The translations under genes and the position numbers were made by a program. DNA of 64,000 bases from Terriglobales bacterium (GTDB lineage: Bacteria; Acidobacteriota; Terriglobia; Bryobacterales; Bryobacteraceae). The stretch's first letter is position 1; every line of letters starts with the position of its first letter. Below the pieces are notes generated by a model. It was not told the origin of the DNA, did no database searches, and saw only the letters and a program-made list of their open reading frames with translations. The DNA lies in assembly GCA_027485675.1 (NCBI GenBank), contig JAIXQP010000040.1, positions 28,077 through 92,076 of the forward strand, given 5' to 3'. This document shows positions 34,454 through 42,428 of the stretch, one piece after another.

Positions 34454-34457
34454 AGGA

Positions 34458-35666
34458 ATGAGCGCACTCTCCAAACTTCCCGTCACGGTCCTCTCCGGCT
34501 TCCTCGGCGCCGGGAAAACCACTCTGTTGAATCATGTCCTAAACAACCGCGAAGGCCTGCGGGTTGCCGTCATCGTCAACGACATGAGTGAGGTGAACGT
34601 CGATGCCCGTCTGGTGGCCCAGGGCGCCTCGCTGAGCCGCGTGGACGAACAACTCGTTGAAATGTCGAACGGATGCATTTGCTGCACCCTACGGGACGAC
34701 CTGCTCAAAGAGGTCCGCCAGTTGGCCGAACAGGGCCGCTTCGACTACCTGCTGATCGAATCCACCGGAATCTCCGAGCCGATGCCGGTGGCCGCGACCT
34801 TCAGCTTCGTCGATGAGACCGGCGTTTCCCTGTCCGATGTCGCCCGCCTCGACACGATGGTTACCGTCGTTGACGGCGAGAAGTTCCTCGAAGACTACTT
34901 GTCGCTCGAAGGCCTGCAGGATCGCGCGCTCGAATTGAACGAGGACGACGAACGGAACATCGCCGATCTGCTGATCGACCAGATTGAGTTTGCCAATGTC
35001 CTGATCATCAATAAGATCGACCGCATGGAACCCGACGACGTCGACCAGTTGCGGGCAATTCTGCGGAAGCTGAATCCCGAAGCGACCATCCTGACGGCGG
35101 AGCGCGGTAAAGTGAAGCCCCAGCAGATTCTCGCCACCGGTCTGTTTGACGAGGAGAAGGCCTCCGAAGCGGCCGGTTGGATTAAGGAGCTACAAGGCTT
35201 CCACACCCCGGAGACTGAGGAGTACGGCATTGCTAGCTTTGTCTATCGCGCCCGCCGGCCCTTCCATCCCGAACGGCTCAACGAAGCTCTCGACGAGGGC
35301 TGGGAGAATGTGTTGCGGGCCAAGGGGATGATGTGGATCGCCAGCAAGCACGACCTCATCGGCCATTACGCGCAGGCCGGGAACTGCGTCGGCGTCGAAC
35401 CGGTGCGGTGCTGGTATGCGGCGAGTCCGAAAGAGGAGTGGCCCGACGATCAGGCTACTCTCGATGCTCTGGCCAAGGACTGGCATCCGGAGTACGGGGA
35501 CCGCATGCAGGAACTGGTCTTCATCGGCGCCGGAATGGATCAGCCGGGCATTGAAGAGGTCTTGAATCGCTGTTTGCTCACCGATGCGGAAATGGCCGAA
35601 GGTCCGGCCGCGTGGGCGAACTACCGGGATCCCTTTGGTTCCTGGGAGGCCGGAGGGGAAGGGTAG
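34458..35666 (+). CDS. COG0523 (CobW/ZigA-type) G3E GTPase metallochaperone
   Basis: A 402-residue G3E GTPase. Walker A is [13 protein letters not shown] (residues about 13-25). The metal motif is [11 protein letters not shown], the CxCC signature. ESTGISEP and the guanine-binding NKIDR follow. The C-terminal CobW_C domain is present ([19 protein letters not shown]). Members move zinc or cobalt to client enzymes under metal starvation; the long C-terminal region with [11 protein letters not shown] resembles the ZigA/YciC zinc group. The possible Fur/Zur box just upstream supports metal control. The ATG at 34458 is fixed by the conserved N-terminus. The gene overlaps the convergent gene at 35621 by 46 bases. 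Confidence 0.92.
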   Translation: MSALSKLPVTVLSGFLGAGKTTLLNHVLNNREGLRVAVIVNDMSEVNVDARLVAQGASLSRVDEQLVEMSNGCICCTLRDDLLKEVRQLAEQGRFDYLLIESTGISEPMPVAATFSFVDETGVSLSDVARLDTMVTVVDGEKFLEDYLSLEGLQDRALELNEDDERNIADLLIDQIEFANVLIINKIDRMEPDDVDQLRAILRKLNPEATILTAERGKVKPQQILATGLFDEEKASEAAGWIKELQGFHTPETEEYGIASFVYRARRPFHPERLNEALDEGWENVLRAKGMMWIASKHDLIGHYAQAGNCVGVEPVRCWYAASPKEEWPDDQATLDALAKDWHPEYGDRMQELVFIGAGMDQPGIEEVLNRCLLTDAEMAEGPAAWANYRDPFGSWEAGGEG

Positions 35667-36247
35667 CCGAACGGATCTTCTACCCGTTGGCGGCGGCTCC
35701 GCAGGAACACGATCAGGGCGACTAGCGCGGACGCTGCCCCAAGGATAAGTCCCGCCTGACCGCCCCGTTCCAGCAGCAAAACCTCCTCCCCTTTCGAGGC
35801 TTGCATGGCCGCCACCTGCGCTACGGCGGCCTTGATTTCGCCACGTAGGCGGTGCTGCGTTTGTGCTCTTTCCGTGATCCGGCGGAGCTCTTCGGTCGTT
35901 TCGGTCGGTCCGTCCAGCGACTGCGACCATTGCAGCAGCGTATCAATGCGATTCAAGCGGTCTTGAAACGCAGCCGCCGGCGCCTGGCGCGAGATCTGCC
36001 GCACCACGAGCGACACCCGGCCCGACAGCTCCTGCCGGCGCTCCGCGTCGGGAGCCTTCTGCCACCGCTCCATCAAATCTTCCAATTCCTCCAGACTCCG
36101 CAGCTCGTGTCCGAGCCGCTCAAAAGAGTGGAGACGGGTCCCAATCATCCGGTCCACCGAGGCCGCACCTGCCAAGGAGAAGACAGCGAGGATCAGAAAA
36201 ATCTGAGCCAGGCGGGAGGCCGGAATGATGGCGTTGTCTTCGTTCAT
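35621..36247 (-). CDS. Two-helix membrane protein with coiled-coil periplasmic domain
   Basis: A 208-residue protein. A transmembrane helix at residues about 12-30 ([17 protein letters not shown]) is followed by about 130 charged helical residues with heptad-like spacing ([30 protein letters not shown]), then a second helix ([16 protein letters not shown], about residues 165-181) and a short cytoplasmic tail. The layout mirrors the four-helix-bundle sensory domain of chemoreceptors and histidine kinases but has no output domain. The function is unknown. It overlaps the 3' end of the COG0523 gene by 46 bases and lies downstream of the YmdB-like gene, 26 bases after its stop. Confidence 0.75.
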   Translation of the reverse strand: MNEDNAIIPASRLAQIFLILAVFSLAGAASVDRMIGTRLHSFERLGHELRSLEELEDLMERWQKAPDAERRQELSGRVSLVVRQISRQAPAAAFQDRLNRIDTLLQWSQSLDGPTETTEELRRITERAQTQHRLRGEIKAAVAQVAAMQASKGEEVLLLERGGQAGLILGAASALVALIVFLRSRRQRVEDPFGYPSPPASQEPKGSR

Positions 36248-36273
36248 CTACCGAGTTCATCGGCAGACTAGGA

Positions 36274-37053
36274 CTATTCCTTTAACTCATATCGCCGTAT
36301 ACCCACCGCTTTTCCTGTCTCCGGGTCGGCGGTCACGATGGTGGCGTGCAGTTCCACGGTACCTTTGGCCGGTTCCATGCGGACGGGCAGGGCAGTTTGG
36401 AATCGCCGGATGATCGGCCCCTTCTCAACGCCAATCACCCCGGCGTAGGATCCGGTCATGCCGACGTCGGTCTGGTAGGCGGTGCCTTCGGGCAAAATGC
36501 GCTCGTCGGCGGTCGGAATGTGGGTGTGGGTGCCCACAACAGCCGTCACCCGGCCATCGAGGTGCCAGCCGAAGGCGACCTTCTCGCTGGTGGCTTCGGC
36601 ATGGAAGTCGACGAACCGGACCTTGATCCGGTCCGGGATCTGCGCCAGCAGCTCTTCCACCTTCCGGAACGGATCGTCCAAGGTCGCCATAAACGTCCGG
36701 CCCTGCAGATTCATCACGGCGTATTCGGCGCCGTTGCGGGCTTTGCCCATGTAGAGCCCCGATCCAGCCAGCAGCGGCGAGTAATTGGCGGGCCGCAGCA
36801 GCCGCGGCTGGCGCGGCAGGTACTCGTGAATCTCCGTCTTGTCCCAGACGTGATTGCCTGTCGTCATCACCTCGACGCCCAGAGAGACCAACTCCTCGGC
36901 AATCGCCGCCGTCACGCCAAATCCGCCCGCCGAGTTCTCCACATTGGCGATGATCAGATCGATCCGTTCCTCGGTTACGATCTGATGCAGGTGGTTGGCG
37001 ACAATGCGGCGGCCGGGCGAGGCGAACACGTCGCCGATAAAGAGGATGTTCAT
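36274..37053 (-). CDS. ymdB: YmdB-family metallophosphoesterase
   Basis: A 259-residue protein of the TIGR00282/YmdB family of calcineurin-like phosphodiesterases. Metal-binding residues are visible: FIGDVFASPGRR (first Asp), ANVENSAGG (Glu/Asn), TTGNHVWDK (Asn-His pair), VDFHAEATSEK and VVGTHTHIPTAD (terminal His-x-His). Characterised members hydrolyse cyclic nucleotides such as 2',3'-cAMP, and the gene is often found near RNase Y. No RNase Y gene is visible here. A structured RNA candidate (37069-37271) lies immediately upstream on the same strand and could be either an independent RNA or its leader. Confidence 0.92.
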   Translation of the reverse strand: MNILFIGDVFASPGRRIVANHLHQIVTEERIDLIIANVENSAGGFGVTAAIAEELVSLGVEVMTTGNHVWDKTEIHEYLPRQPRLLRPANYSPLLAGSGLYMGKARNGAEYAVMNLQGRTFMATLDDPFRKVEELLAQIPDRIKVRFVDFHAEATSEKVAFGWHLDGRVTAVVGTHTHIPTADERILPEGTAYQTDVGMTGSYAGVIGVEKGPIIRRFQTALPVRMEPAKGTVELHATIVTADPETGKAVGIRRYELKE

Positions 37054-37068
37054 GCTGGCAGGAGCGAG

Positions 37069-37271
37069 TTGGAGCGCCCCGGGGTGTCCGTAAAACCCCT
37101 GTCATTGACCCGTCTTTGGGAACGGGGGAACCCTCCGCGCGCCTTCAGGCTTCTCCCTGGAACTTGCGTTCAGGAGCTTGCACACCGGCACATTTGTGCG
37201 AGACGGACTCCATGACTTTGACTATCGGATCAAATTTAAGGGGCCCCACCTGACCCCCAGAAACGCTCCAA
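37069..37271 (-). ncRNA. Structured RNA candidate, possibly 6S RNA
   Basis: On the minus strand this 203-base stretch folds by eye into one long rod. The ends pair perfectly over 8 bp (37264-37271 with 37069-37076). Inward, GUCAU (37212-37216, minus) pairs with AUGAC (37101-37105); CCGUCU (37201-37206) with AGACGG (37110-37115); and GUGUGC (37180-37185) with GCGCGC (37137-37142), which needs G-U pairs valid only on the minus strand. The apical hairpin GAAC-GCAA-GUUC (37160-37171) has a GNRA loop on that strand. Large unpaired bubbles lie between the terminal and inner stems. Size, rod shape and a central bubble fit 6S RNA; a long ymdB leader is the alternative. Confidence 0.5.
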
Positions 37272-37294
37272 GGGTCAGGATAGCATGGCGCGGT

Positions 37295-37705
37295 CTAAGC
37301 CAAGCGGCCCGTTTTCTTCCACTCCGCAATCCGGGCGAAGTGGTACTGGAAATAATACAGGTTGAAGAAGAACGTCATCACCGGGCTGAGCTTCAAACCG
37401 ATGTTCTCCACCGTGTTGTAGTGCCGTTCAATCGACGTCCGCATATTGAAGACGCCGAGGATGACCGAAATGATGCCGCCGAGGTAGCAGACTAAGGTCA
37501 ACAGCATCGGAACCACGGCGAGCGCCGAGTCGCTCAACGCCGCGCCGAGGATCGCCCCGATCAGAACACCGCCGAACGCAATCGCCCAGCCGCCAAAGAT
37601 CATCTTCATCGCCTTGCTCGCCGGGTCGAGCTTCTTCACGAAAGCCATCTGCGTGTAGAACCAATACAGCGCAAAGAAGCCGCAAACCATGGAGATGATC
37701 AGCAC
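37295..37705 (-). CDS. DUF4234-like integral membrane protein
   Basis: A 136-residue protein with three or four hydrophobic segments. It opens with MVCGFFALYWFYTQMAFVKKLD and closes with FFFNLYYFQYHFARIAEWKKTG, both in the style of DUF4234 (YWFY near the start, a YFQYH-type stretch near the end). The start may be GTG at 37705 or ATG at 37690; the GTG leaves a 6-base gap to the stop of the GYF-domain gene upstream, so the two are likely co-transcribed. The function of the family is unknown. Confidence 0.75.
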   Translation of the reverse strand: MLIISMVCGFFALYWFYTQMAFVKKLDPASKAMKMIFGGWAIAFGGVLIGAILGAALSDSALAVVPMLLTLVCYLGGIISVILGVFNMRTSIERHYNTVENIGLKLSPVMTFFFNLYYFQYHFARIAEWKKTGRLA

Positions 37706-37711
37706 CAGATA

Positions 37712-38335
37712 TCACTGCATGTCCGGCGGGGACGGCCAGGCGCCGGAAGCGGCCGGGTTGGGAGCGGGCGCGAAACCGCCAGCCGCGGGGGCGCCAAAGC
37801 CACCGCCCGCCGGAGGAGCACCGAAGCCGCCGCCGGCCGGAGGGCCGCCGAATCCCGGAGACGCGGGCGGAGCGCCGAAGCCACCGGCGGCCGGGGGACC
37901 GCCAAAACCAGGAGAGGCCGGAGGCGCACCAAAGCCGCCACCGGCCGGCGGCGCACCGAAGCCGGGAGACGCCGGTGGGGCAGAGAAGGGGTTACTCGCC
38001 GTGGCGCCGGAAGGCGCAAAGGGATTCGCCTGCGGCGCCGGCGCGGGGGTCGGGGGCGTCCACACCGGGTTGGCATCCGTGGGAGCGGCAAAGGGATTCG
38101 CCGCCGGGGCCGGTGCCGGGGTGGGAGCCGGCGGCATAAAGACAGGAGCCGGGGCTACCTGCGGCGCCGGAGCCGACGGGGGATTAAAGAACTCGGTCTG
38201 CGGAACCCAGTTCTCGGAATCCTCCTGCCGAATCTTGTCCTCGGGACCGATCCGGCCTTCACTCTGGTAACGCTTCAGGTCGTCGAAGGAGTAAGGTCCG
38301 AAACTCCGGCCTTCCCGCTGCAGGAAATACTTCAT
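37712..38335 (-). CDS. GYF-like (DUF4339) domain protein with proline/glycine nonapeptide repeats
   Basis: A 207-residue protein. Residues 1-50 form a GYF_2/DUF4339 domain (YFLQREGRSFGPYSFDDL, then GRIGPEDKIR and NWVPQTEFF), which in other systems binds proline-rich peptides. Residues 52-115 are a Pro/Ala-rich linker with NPFAAP-type motifs. Residues 118-188 contain about eight tandem nine-residue repeats of the form APPAxxGFG. The protein thus carries a candidate ligand (Pro-rich) for its own domain type and may self-associate. The co-transcribed DUF4234-like membrane protein is a possible partner. No signal peptide is seen. The function is unknown. Confidence 0.8.
   Translation of the reverse strand: MKYFLQREGRSFGPYSFDDLKRYQSEGRIGPEDKIRQEDSENWVPQTEFFNPPSAPAPQVAPAPVFMPPAPTPAPAPAANPFAAPTDANPVWTPPTPAPAPQANPFAPSGATASNPFSAPPASPGFGAPPAGGGFGAPPASPGFGGPPAAGGFGAPPASPGFGGPPAGGGFGAPPAGGGFGAPAAGGFAPAPNPAASGAWPSPPDMQ
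37772..37984 (-). repeat. 27-base tandem coding repeats (nonapeptide APPAxxGFG)
   Basis: About eight imperfect 27-base units encode APPASPGFG or APPAGGGFG variants inside the GYF-domain gene. Two unit types alternate (SP and GG/AG forms). Such arrays can expand or contract by replication slippage, so copy number may vary between strains. Confidence 0.8.
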
Positions 38336-38342
38336 ATATGCC

Positions 38343-38981
38343 TCACGTTTGCCGCAAGACTTCTGCGAGTTCTTTTTCTGGGACCGCCCCTTCTTTGATC
38401 ACGCGCCAGTAGGGTTCGGTAATATCGATCGTCGTAGGACCCATCCCCGGACAGGTTCCGCCGTCCAGCACTAAGTCCAGACGACCGTCCATCGTACCAA
38501 AGACTTCGATGCCGCTGGTACACGTCGGCTGGCCACTGATATTGGCGCTGGTCGCAATCAAAGGTTGATTCAACTTTCGCAGCAGCGCCTGCGCGACGTT
38601 GGAACGGGAATGACGCAGCCCCAACCTTCCGGTATTGCCCGTAGCCCGCAGCGGTACCTTCGGTGACGCCGGAACAATTACGGTCAGCGGCCCGGGCCAG
38701 AACACCCGCGCCAGCACCCGAAATCGCGCGGAAACTTCGGCGCATAACTCCTCGGCCATGGGCACATCGCTCACCAGCAGCGGCAGGCTCCGTGCCGCCT
38801 CGCGGCCCTTGGCGGCGAAGACGCGAGAAACCGCTTGTAAGTTGAACGGATCCGCCACCAGGGAATACAACCCATCCGTCGGGATGGCGACTACTTTCCC
38901 GCGCAGAATCGCCGCCGAGGCGGTGGCGATGGCGGCTTCATCCGGCTCAGCGGGATCGATTTCGAGTAGGTCAGTAGGCAC
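38343..38981 (-). CDS. Sua5/YciO/YrdC (TsaC-like) threonylcarbamoyl-AMP synthase
   Basis: A 212-residue YrdC-fold protein. Core motifs are VVAIPTDGLYSL (usually PTETxYGL), KGREAARSLPLLV (KxR, normally K-R-P/S), FWPGPLTVIVPA and TSANISGQPT. These form the ATP and L-threonine/bicarbonate site for making threonylcarbamoyl-AMP, used to build t6A37 in ANN-reading tRNAs. The PTDGLYSL variant differs from the consensus, so a YciO-like paralogue of uncertain activity is also possible. It has no C-terminal Sua5 domain. It lies 7 bases after the stop of the gene upstream (38989). Confidence 0.85.
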   Translation of the reverse strand: MPTDLLEIDPAEPDEAAIATASAAILRGKVVAIPTDGLYSLVADPFNLQAVSRVFAAKGREAARSLPLLVSDVPMAEELCAEVSARFRVLARVFWPGPLTVIVPASPKVPLRATGNTGRLGLRHSRSNVAQALLRKLNQPLIATSANISGQPTCTSGIEVFGTMDGRLDLVLDGGTCPGMGPTTIDITEPYWRVIKEGAVPEKELAEVLRQT

Positions 38982-38988
38982 GGGGTGG

Positions 38989-40848
38989 TTATCGCTTCTC
39001 GATCACGGCCGCGACATCCACGGCCATCTGATAGCGTCCGAAGGGCGCGCTGAGTTGGATGCCGTCCACCATCCACTGCACCTCGCGCGACATCTCCTGC
39101 GCGATCGCGATGCCTTCCTGCCGCGCCGCTTCGGCGTCGGCCGCCCGCTGCATGCGCTGCATAAACGGCTCCGGCACCGGCACCCGCAACTCGTCCACCA
39201 TGAACTGCGCGTTCCGGTAGCTCGTCAACGGCCAGATACCACAGACCACCGGGATCCGGCAGTGTTCAATCCGCTTGAGGAAGTTTTCAAGCAGCTTGAT
39301 ATCGAAGACCGGCTGCGTCACCACATACTCGGCTCCGGCCGCCACCTTGCGCTCAAAGCGGCGTACCTCTTCATCAATGTTGAGCGCGCCGGGGTTGGCG
39401 CCCACACCGAGCAGCAGAGCCGTCTGCGAACCCATGGCGTTGCCGCCGATGTCGAGGCCCGAATTCAGGTTCGTGACAATGTCGGCCAAACCAATCGCAT
39501 CCACATCGAAGACGGCCGTGGCGTGCTGATGGGCGCCCATGCGGGGCGGGTCACCGGTGATACAGATCAGATTCCGGACGCCCAGCGCATGCGCGCCGAG
39601 CAGATCGGACTGCATGCCCAGAATGTTCCGATCGCGGCAGCAGAAGTGGAGAACGGCTTCAATGCCGGCCTGCTCCTGGAAGATCTTGCAGGTGATGGCG
39701 GCCGAAAGCCGGGCGCTGGCGCGCGGCCCATCCGGCACGTTGATCACGTCGATGCCCGCGTCCCGGCAGAGAATGGCGCCGGCGACTTCGCGCGAGGGAT
39801 CGACACCGCGGGGCGGCAGGATTTCAACGAACGTGACGAACTGCTTGGCGGCCAGCTTCGCTCCCAGCTTGCTCTTGGCGCCGACGGGCACCAGCGGCAT
39901 CTTCGCTACCGGTGGCTTCGTTTCGTCAACCGTCACCGGCAGCGCCTGATGACCCGGCTGCAGACTCCGGGCTTCGCTGCGCACGAGCTTGATATGTTCG
40001 GGCGTGGTGCCGCAGCAGCCGCCGACAATCTTCACCCCCGCCCACAGGAAGCGGCGGGCGTACTGCGACATATACTCCGGCGAACAGAGATAGATCTTAC
40101 GCCCTTCGACGTCGGCCGGATGGCCGGCGTTGGGCATGGCCGAGACCGGCTTGTTCGTCTGCCGCATAATCCGCTCGACGGTTTCGAGCGTGGCCTTCGG
40201 ACCCACCGAGCAGTTCAAGCCGATGACGTCCACGGGCCACTGATCGAGCAACGCCGTGAAGTCTTCGGTGCTGGTGCCATCGAGCATCGCGCCGTCGTCA
40301 TTAATCGTCACCTGCGCGATGATGGCGAGTTCAGGCCCGGCGGCTTCGCGAACCGCGGTGACGGCTTCGCGCAACTCATCGATGGCGAAGAACGTTTCGA
40401 GCACCAGGAGATCCACCCCCGCCTCCACCAGCACCTTGGCCTGTTCGGCGAAGATGTCGCGCAGCTCCTCGGGCGAAGCGTTACGCATGCCGGTGGGGCC
40501 GATCGAACCGGCGACGAACGCCGCTTCTCCGGCGGCTTCGCGCGCCAGGCGGACACCCGCCTGATTGATCGCCACCAGCTTCTCGGTCAGGCTGAACGTC
40601 GCCAGCCGGCCGCGATTGGCGCCAAAGGTATTGGCCTCCAGAATCTGGGCCCCCGCTTTGACGTAGGCTTCGTGCACCTCTTTCACTAACTGGGGAGCGG
40701 AGAGGTTTAACTCGTCGTAACAACGATTGATGAAGACGCCCTTTTCATAGAGCATTGTGCCCATGGCGCCATCGGCGACCAGAACGCCGTGGGCCAGCGC
40801 CTCACGAAACTCTTTAGCGCGGGACTTGGACAGGGTGGCGGAACTCAT
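38989..40848 (-). CDS. Bifunctional homocysteine S-methyltransferase / methylenetetrahydrofolate reductase
   Basis: A 619-residue fusion. Residues about 1-310 are a homocysteine methyltransferase barrel: VLVADGAMGTML, LEANTFGANR, then zinc ligands in IGLNCSVGP and VGGCCGTTPEHI. Residues about 330-619 are a MetF-like TIM barrel (EILPPRGVDPSREVAGA, ITGDPPRMG, VTQPVFD, PVVCGIWPLTSYRNAQFM), which reduces methylene-THF with FAD. The architecture equals YitJ-type enzymes. It probably links one-carbon metabolism to methionine formation. The next gene downstream is the YrdC-type gene; the gene upstream on the same strand (40861) is the SAM hydroxide adenosyltransferase-family gene, 12 bases away. Confidence 0.93.
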   Translation of the reverse strand: MSSATLSKSRAKEFREALAHGVLVADGAMGTMLYEKGVFINRCYDELNLSAPQLVKEVHEAYVKAGAQILEANTFGANRGRLATFSLTEKLVAINQAGVRLAREAAGEAAFVAGSIGPTGMRNASPEELRDIFAEQAKVLVEAGVDLLVLETFFAIDELREAVTAVREAAGPELAIIAQVTINDDGAMLDGTSTEDFTALLDQWPVDVIGLNCSVGPKATLETVERIMRQTNKPVSAMPNAGHPADVEGRKIYLCSPEYMSQYARRFLWAGVKIVGGCCGTTPEHIKLVRSEARSLQPGHQALPVTVDETKPPVAKMPLVPVGAKSKLGAKLAAKQFVTFVEILPPRGVDPSREVAGAILCRDAGIDVINVPDGPRASARLSAAITCKIFQEQAGIEAVLHFCCRDRNILGMQSDLLGAHALGVRNLICITGDPPRMGAHQHATAVFDVDAIGLADIVTNLNSGLDIGGNAMGSQTALLLGVGANPGALNIDEEVRRFERKVAAGAEYVVTQPVFDIKLLENFLKRIEHCRIPVVCGIWPLTSYRNAQFMVDELRVPVPEPFMQRMQRAADAEAARQEGIAIAQEMSREVQWMVDGIQLSAPFGRYQMAVDVAAVIEKR

Positions 40849-40860
40849 TAACCTTTGAGT

Positions 40861-41643
40861 TTACCAGCCAGTCACATCCACCGGGGCGCCGCTGACCACC
40901 CCCAGCCGCTTGGCGGCCGAAGCCTCCCGCTGCACGATCTCGATATAGCCGGAGGAGCCGACGATGGCGTACAGCTCGCCGTACTCGCATTCGGCGAAAT
41001 GGGTGGCCCGTTTCGACACCTTCTCGAAACCCACCAGAATCTCAAATGGCCGGTCGGCCAGCCAGCCGAACTCCTGGATGGAGAAGCTGGTGATGAGATT
41101 GCCGAAGCGGTCAGCCCGCAGAACGGTGCCGCTCCACTGGCGCTTCGAGATGCGCTGGTTGGTCCCGAGGTTCAGCCGCAGAGCGTCCTTGACGAGCTTG
41201 CCCAGTTTGGCCGGCGCCATGCCGACGGCCAGATGCGCCGCGCAGGGGGCAAAGATGTCCCGCCCGTGGAAGGTGGCGCTGACAGGTTTCAGAAACAGCT
41301 TTTCGTTGCCCAGCAGGCGCGCCTTCGCCCCGCTTTGGCCCAGGGCGTAGGTGAACACGCCGTTGTCCGGGCCCACCAGATAGTGGCCGCCGGCTTCAAT
41401 CAGCAGCGGCCGCCTCGTGCTGCCGACGCCCGGGTCGACCACGACCACATGGATAGTCTTTTTCGGGAACCACCGGCGCGCCTGTTCGAAGACGAACGCC
41501 GCCTCGCTGACGTCATAAGGCGGCAGCTCATGCGTCAAGTCCACGATCGTGGCTTTGGGGCAAATGGAGAGCAGCACGCCCTTCATCGCACCGACGTAGG
41601 AGTCGGTGGTACCAAAGTCGGTCGTCAGGGTGATGATCGGCAT
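40861..41643 (-). CDS. DUF62-family SAM hydrolase / hydroxide adenosyltransferase
   Basis: A 260-residue protein with the family hallmarks: ITLTTDFGTTDSYVGAMKG at the N-terminus (the catalytic Asp-containing loop), IVDLTHELPPYDVSEAAFVF, VVVDPGVGSTRRPL, VGPDNGVFTYAL, and a C-terminal beta-barrel with ADRFGNLITSF. Members convert S-adenosylmethionine to adenosine and methionine, or are fluorinase/chlorinase relatives. Its position directly upstream of the methionine-forming fusion gene makes a role in SAM or methionine balance likely. It starts immediately after the stop of the gene at 41644, with no gap. Confidence 0.9.
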   Translation of the reverse strand: MPIITLTTDFGTTDSYVGAMKGVLLSICPKATIVDLTHELPPYDVSEAAFVFEQARRWFPKKTIHVVVVDPGVGSTRRPLLIEAGGHYLVGPDNGVFTYALGQSGAKARLLGNEKLFLKPVSATFHGRDIFAPCAAHLAVGMAPAKLGKLVKDALRLNLGTNQRISKRQWSGTVLRADRFGNLITSFSIQEFGWLADRPFEILVGFEKVSKRATHFAECEYGELYAIVGSSGYIEIVQREASAAKRLGVVSGAPVDVTGW

Positions 41644-42390
41644 TTAGAGGAACAGCTCCTGCACGCAGCCGCGCACATCCATTTCGAACTCGATGGTTTC
41701 AATGGGAGGCCGGGAGTAGTGCCAGGTTACCCCGTGGATGCCGCCCTTGGCCATGGGCCGCACGATCTGTTCGGCGAGCAGGTGCCACACGGGATGCACG
41801 GTGTACACTTCGGCCACATTGACGAGGTCCCAGTTGACGCCGAGCCCATGCAGGCGGCCCGTCATGAGCCCCATGACGAATTCGGCCTTCACGCGCAACG
41901 CCTCGGCGGAGAGCTCACCGCGCCGGACCACGTCGTGCGGGTCCAGCGAGCCTTCCGGCAGTTCGCCGGCGCCGGCCACGATGAAGGTCTTGCGGCTCAC
42001 CTTCGAGGGCACGGTGTAGCCGAAGCCATAGAGGCTCGGCTCGGAGGGCGCGCCAATTTCGGGGGCGATGTTCGTCCGGGCCACCGGATTCATGTCTCCT
42101 AGGAACAGTCCCCAGTTCTTGAGCACGGTGACATAGCCGCCATTGAACTCGTTGAAGCCCTGAAAGGTGAAGGGGCGCGGCGAGCGCAGCTCCATTGAGC
42201 AGAGGGCGTGGAGCGGCCGGTTGATGGCGGCCAGATGCGCTTTCACCCGCTCAAATCCTTGGGCGAGCGGCACGGGCTGATGGAAGCGGGCGTGCACCAC
42301 TTCGTAACCGTCGGCGGCGACGGCGCCGCCCGAATATGGCGCGATACCGCGGATGAAGGAGTAGTTGCCCTTAGGGTTGGCGACAAGCAT
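41644..42390 (-). CDS. Conserved protein of unknown function, possibly Rid-like
   Basis: A 248-residue protein without a signal peptide. Its middle part contains HALCSMELRSPRPFTFQGF, NGGYVTVLKNWGL, NPVARTNIAPEIGAPSEPSLYGFGYT. The order and the NPVARTN segment recall YjgF/Rid-type proteins, but the length is twice that of RidA and I cannot place it in a named family. The C-terminal half may be a second domain with VYTVHPVWHLL and HGVTWHYSRPP. It is the first gene of a unit leading to the SAM hydroxide adenosyltransferase-family gene (0 bases) and the methionine fusion. Function not assigned. Confidence 0.7.
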   Translation of the reverse strand: MLVANPKGNYSFIRGIAPYSGGAVAADGYEVVHARFHQPVPLAQGFERVKAHLAAINRPLHALCSMELRSPRPFTFQGFNEFNGGYVTVLKNWGLFLGDMNPVARTNIAPEIGAPSEPSLYGFGYTVPSKVSRKTFIVAGAGELPEGSLDPHDVVRRGELSAEALRVKAEFVMGLMTGRLHGLGVNWDLVNVAEVYTVHPVWHLLAEQIVRPMAKGGIHGVTWHYSRPPIETIEFEMDVRGCVQELFL

Positions 42391-42428
42391 GACCGCTATT
42401 CTATCGGTCCGTGATACCGTGAGGGGGA

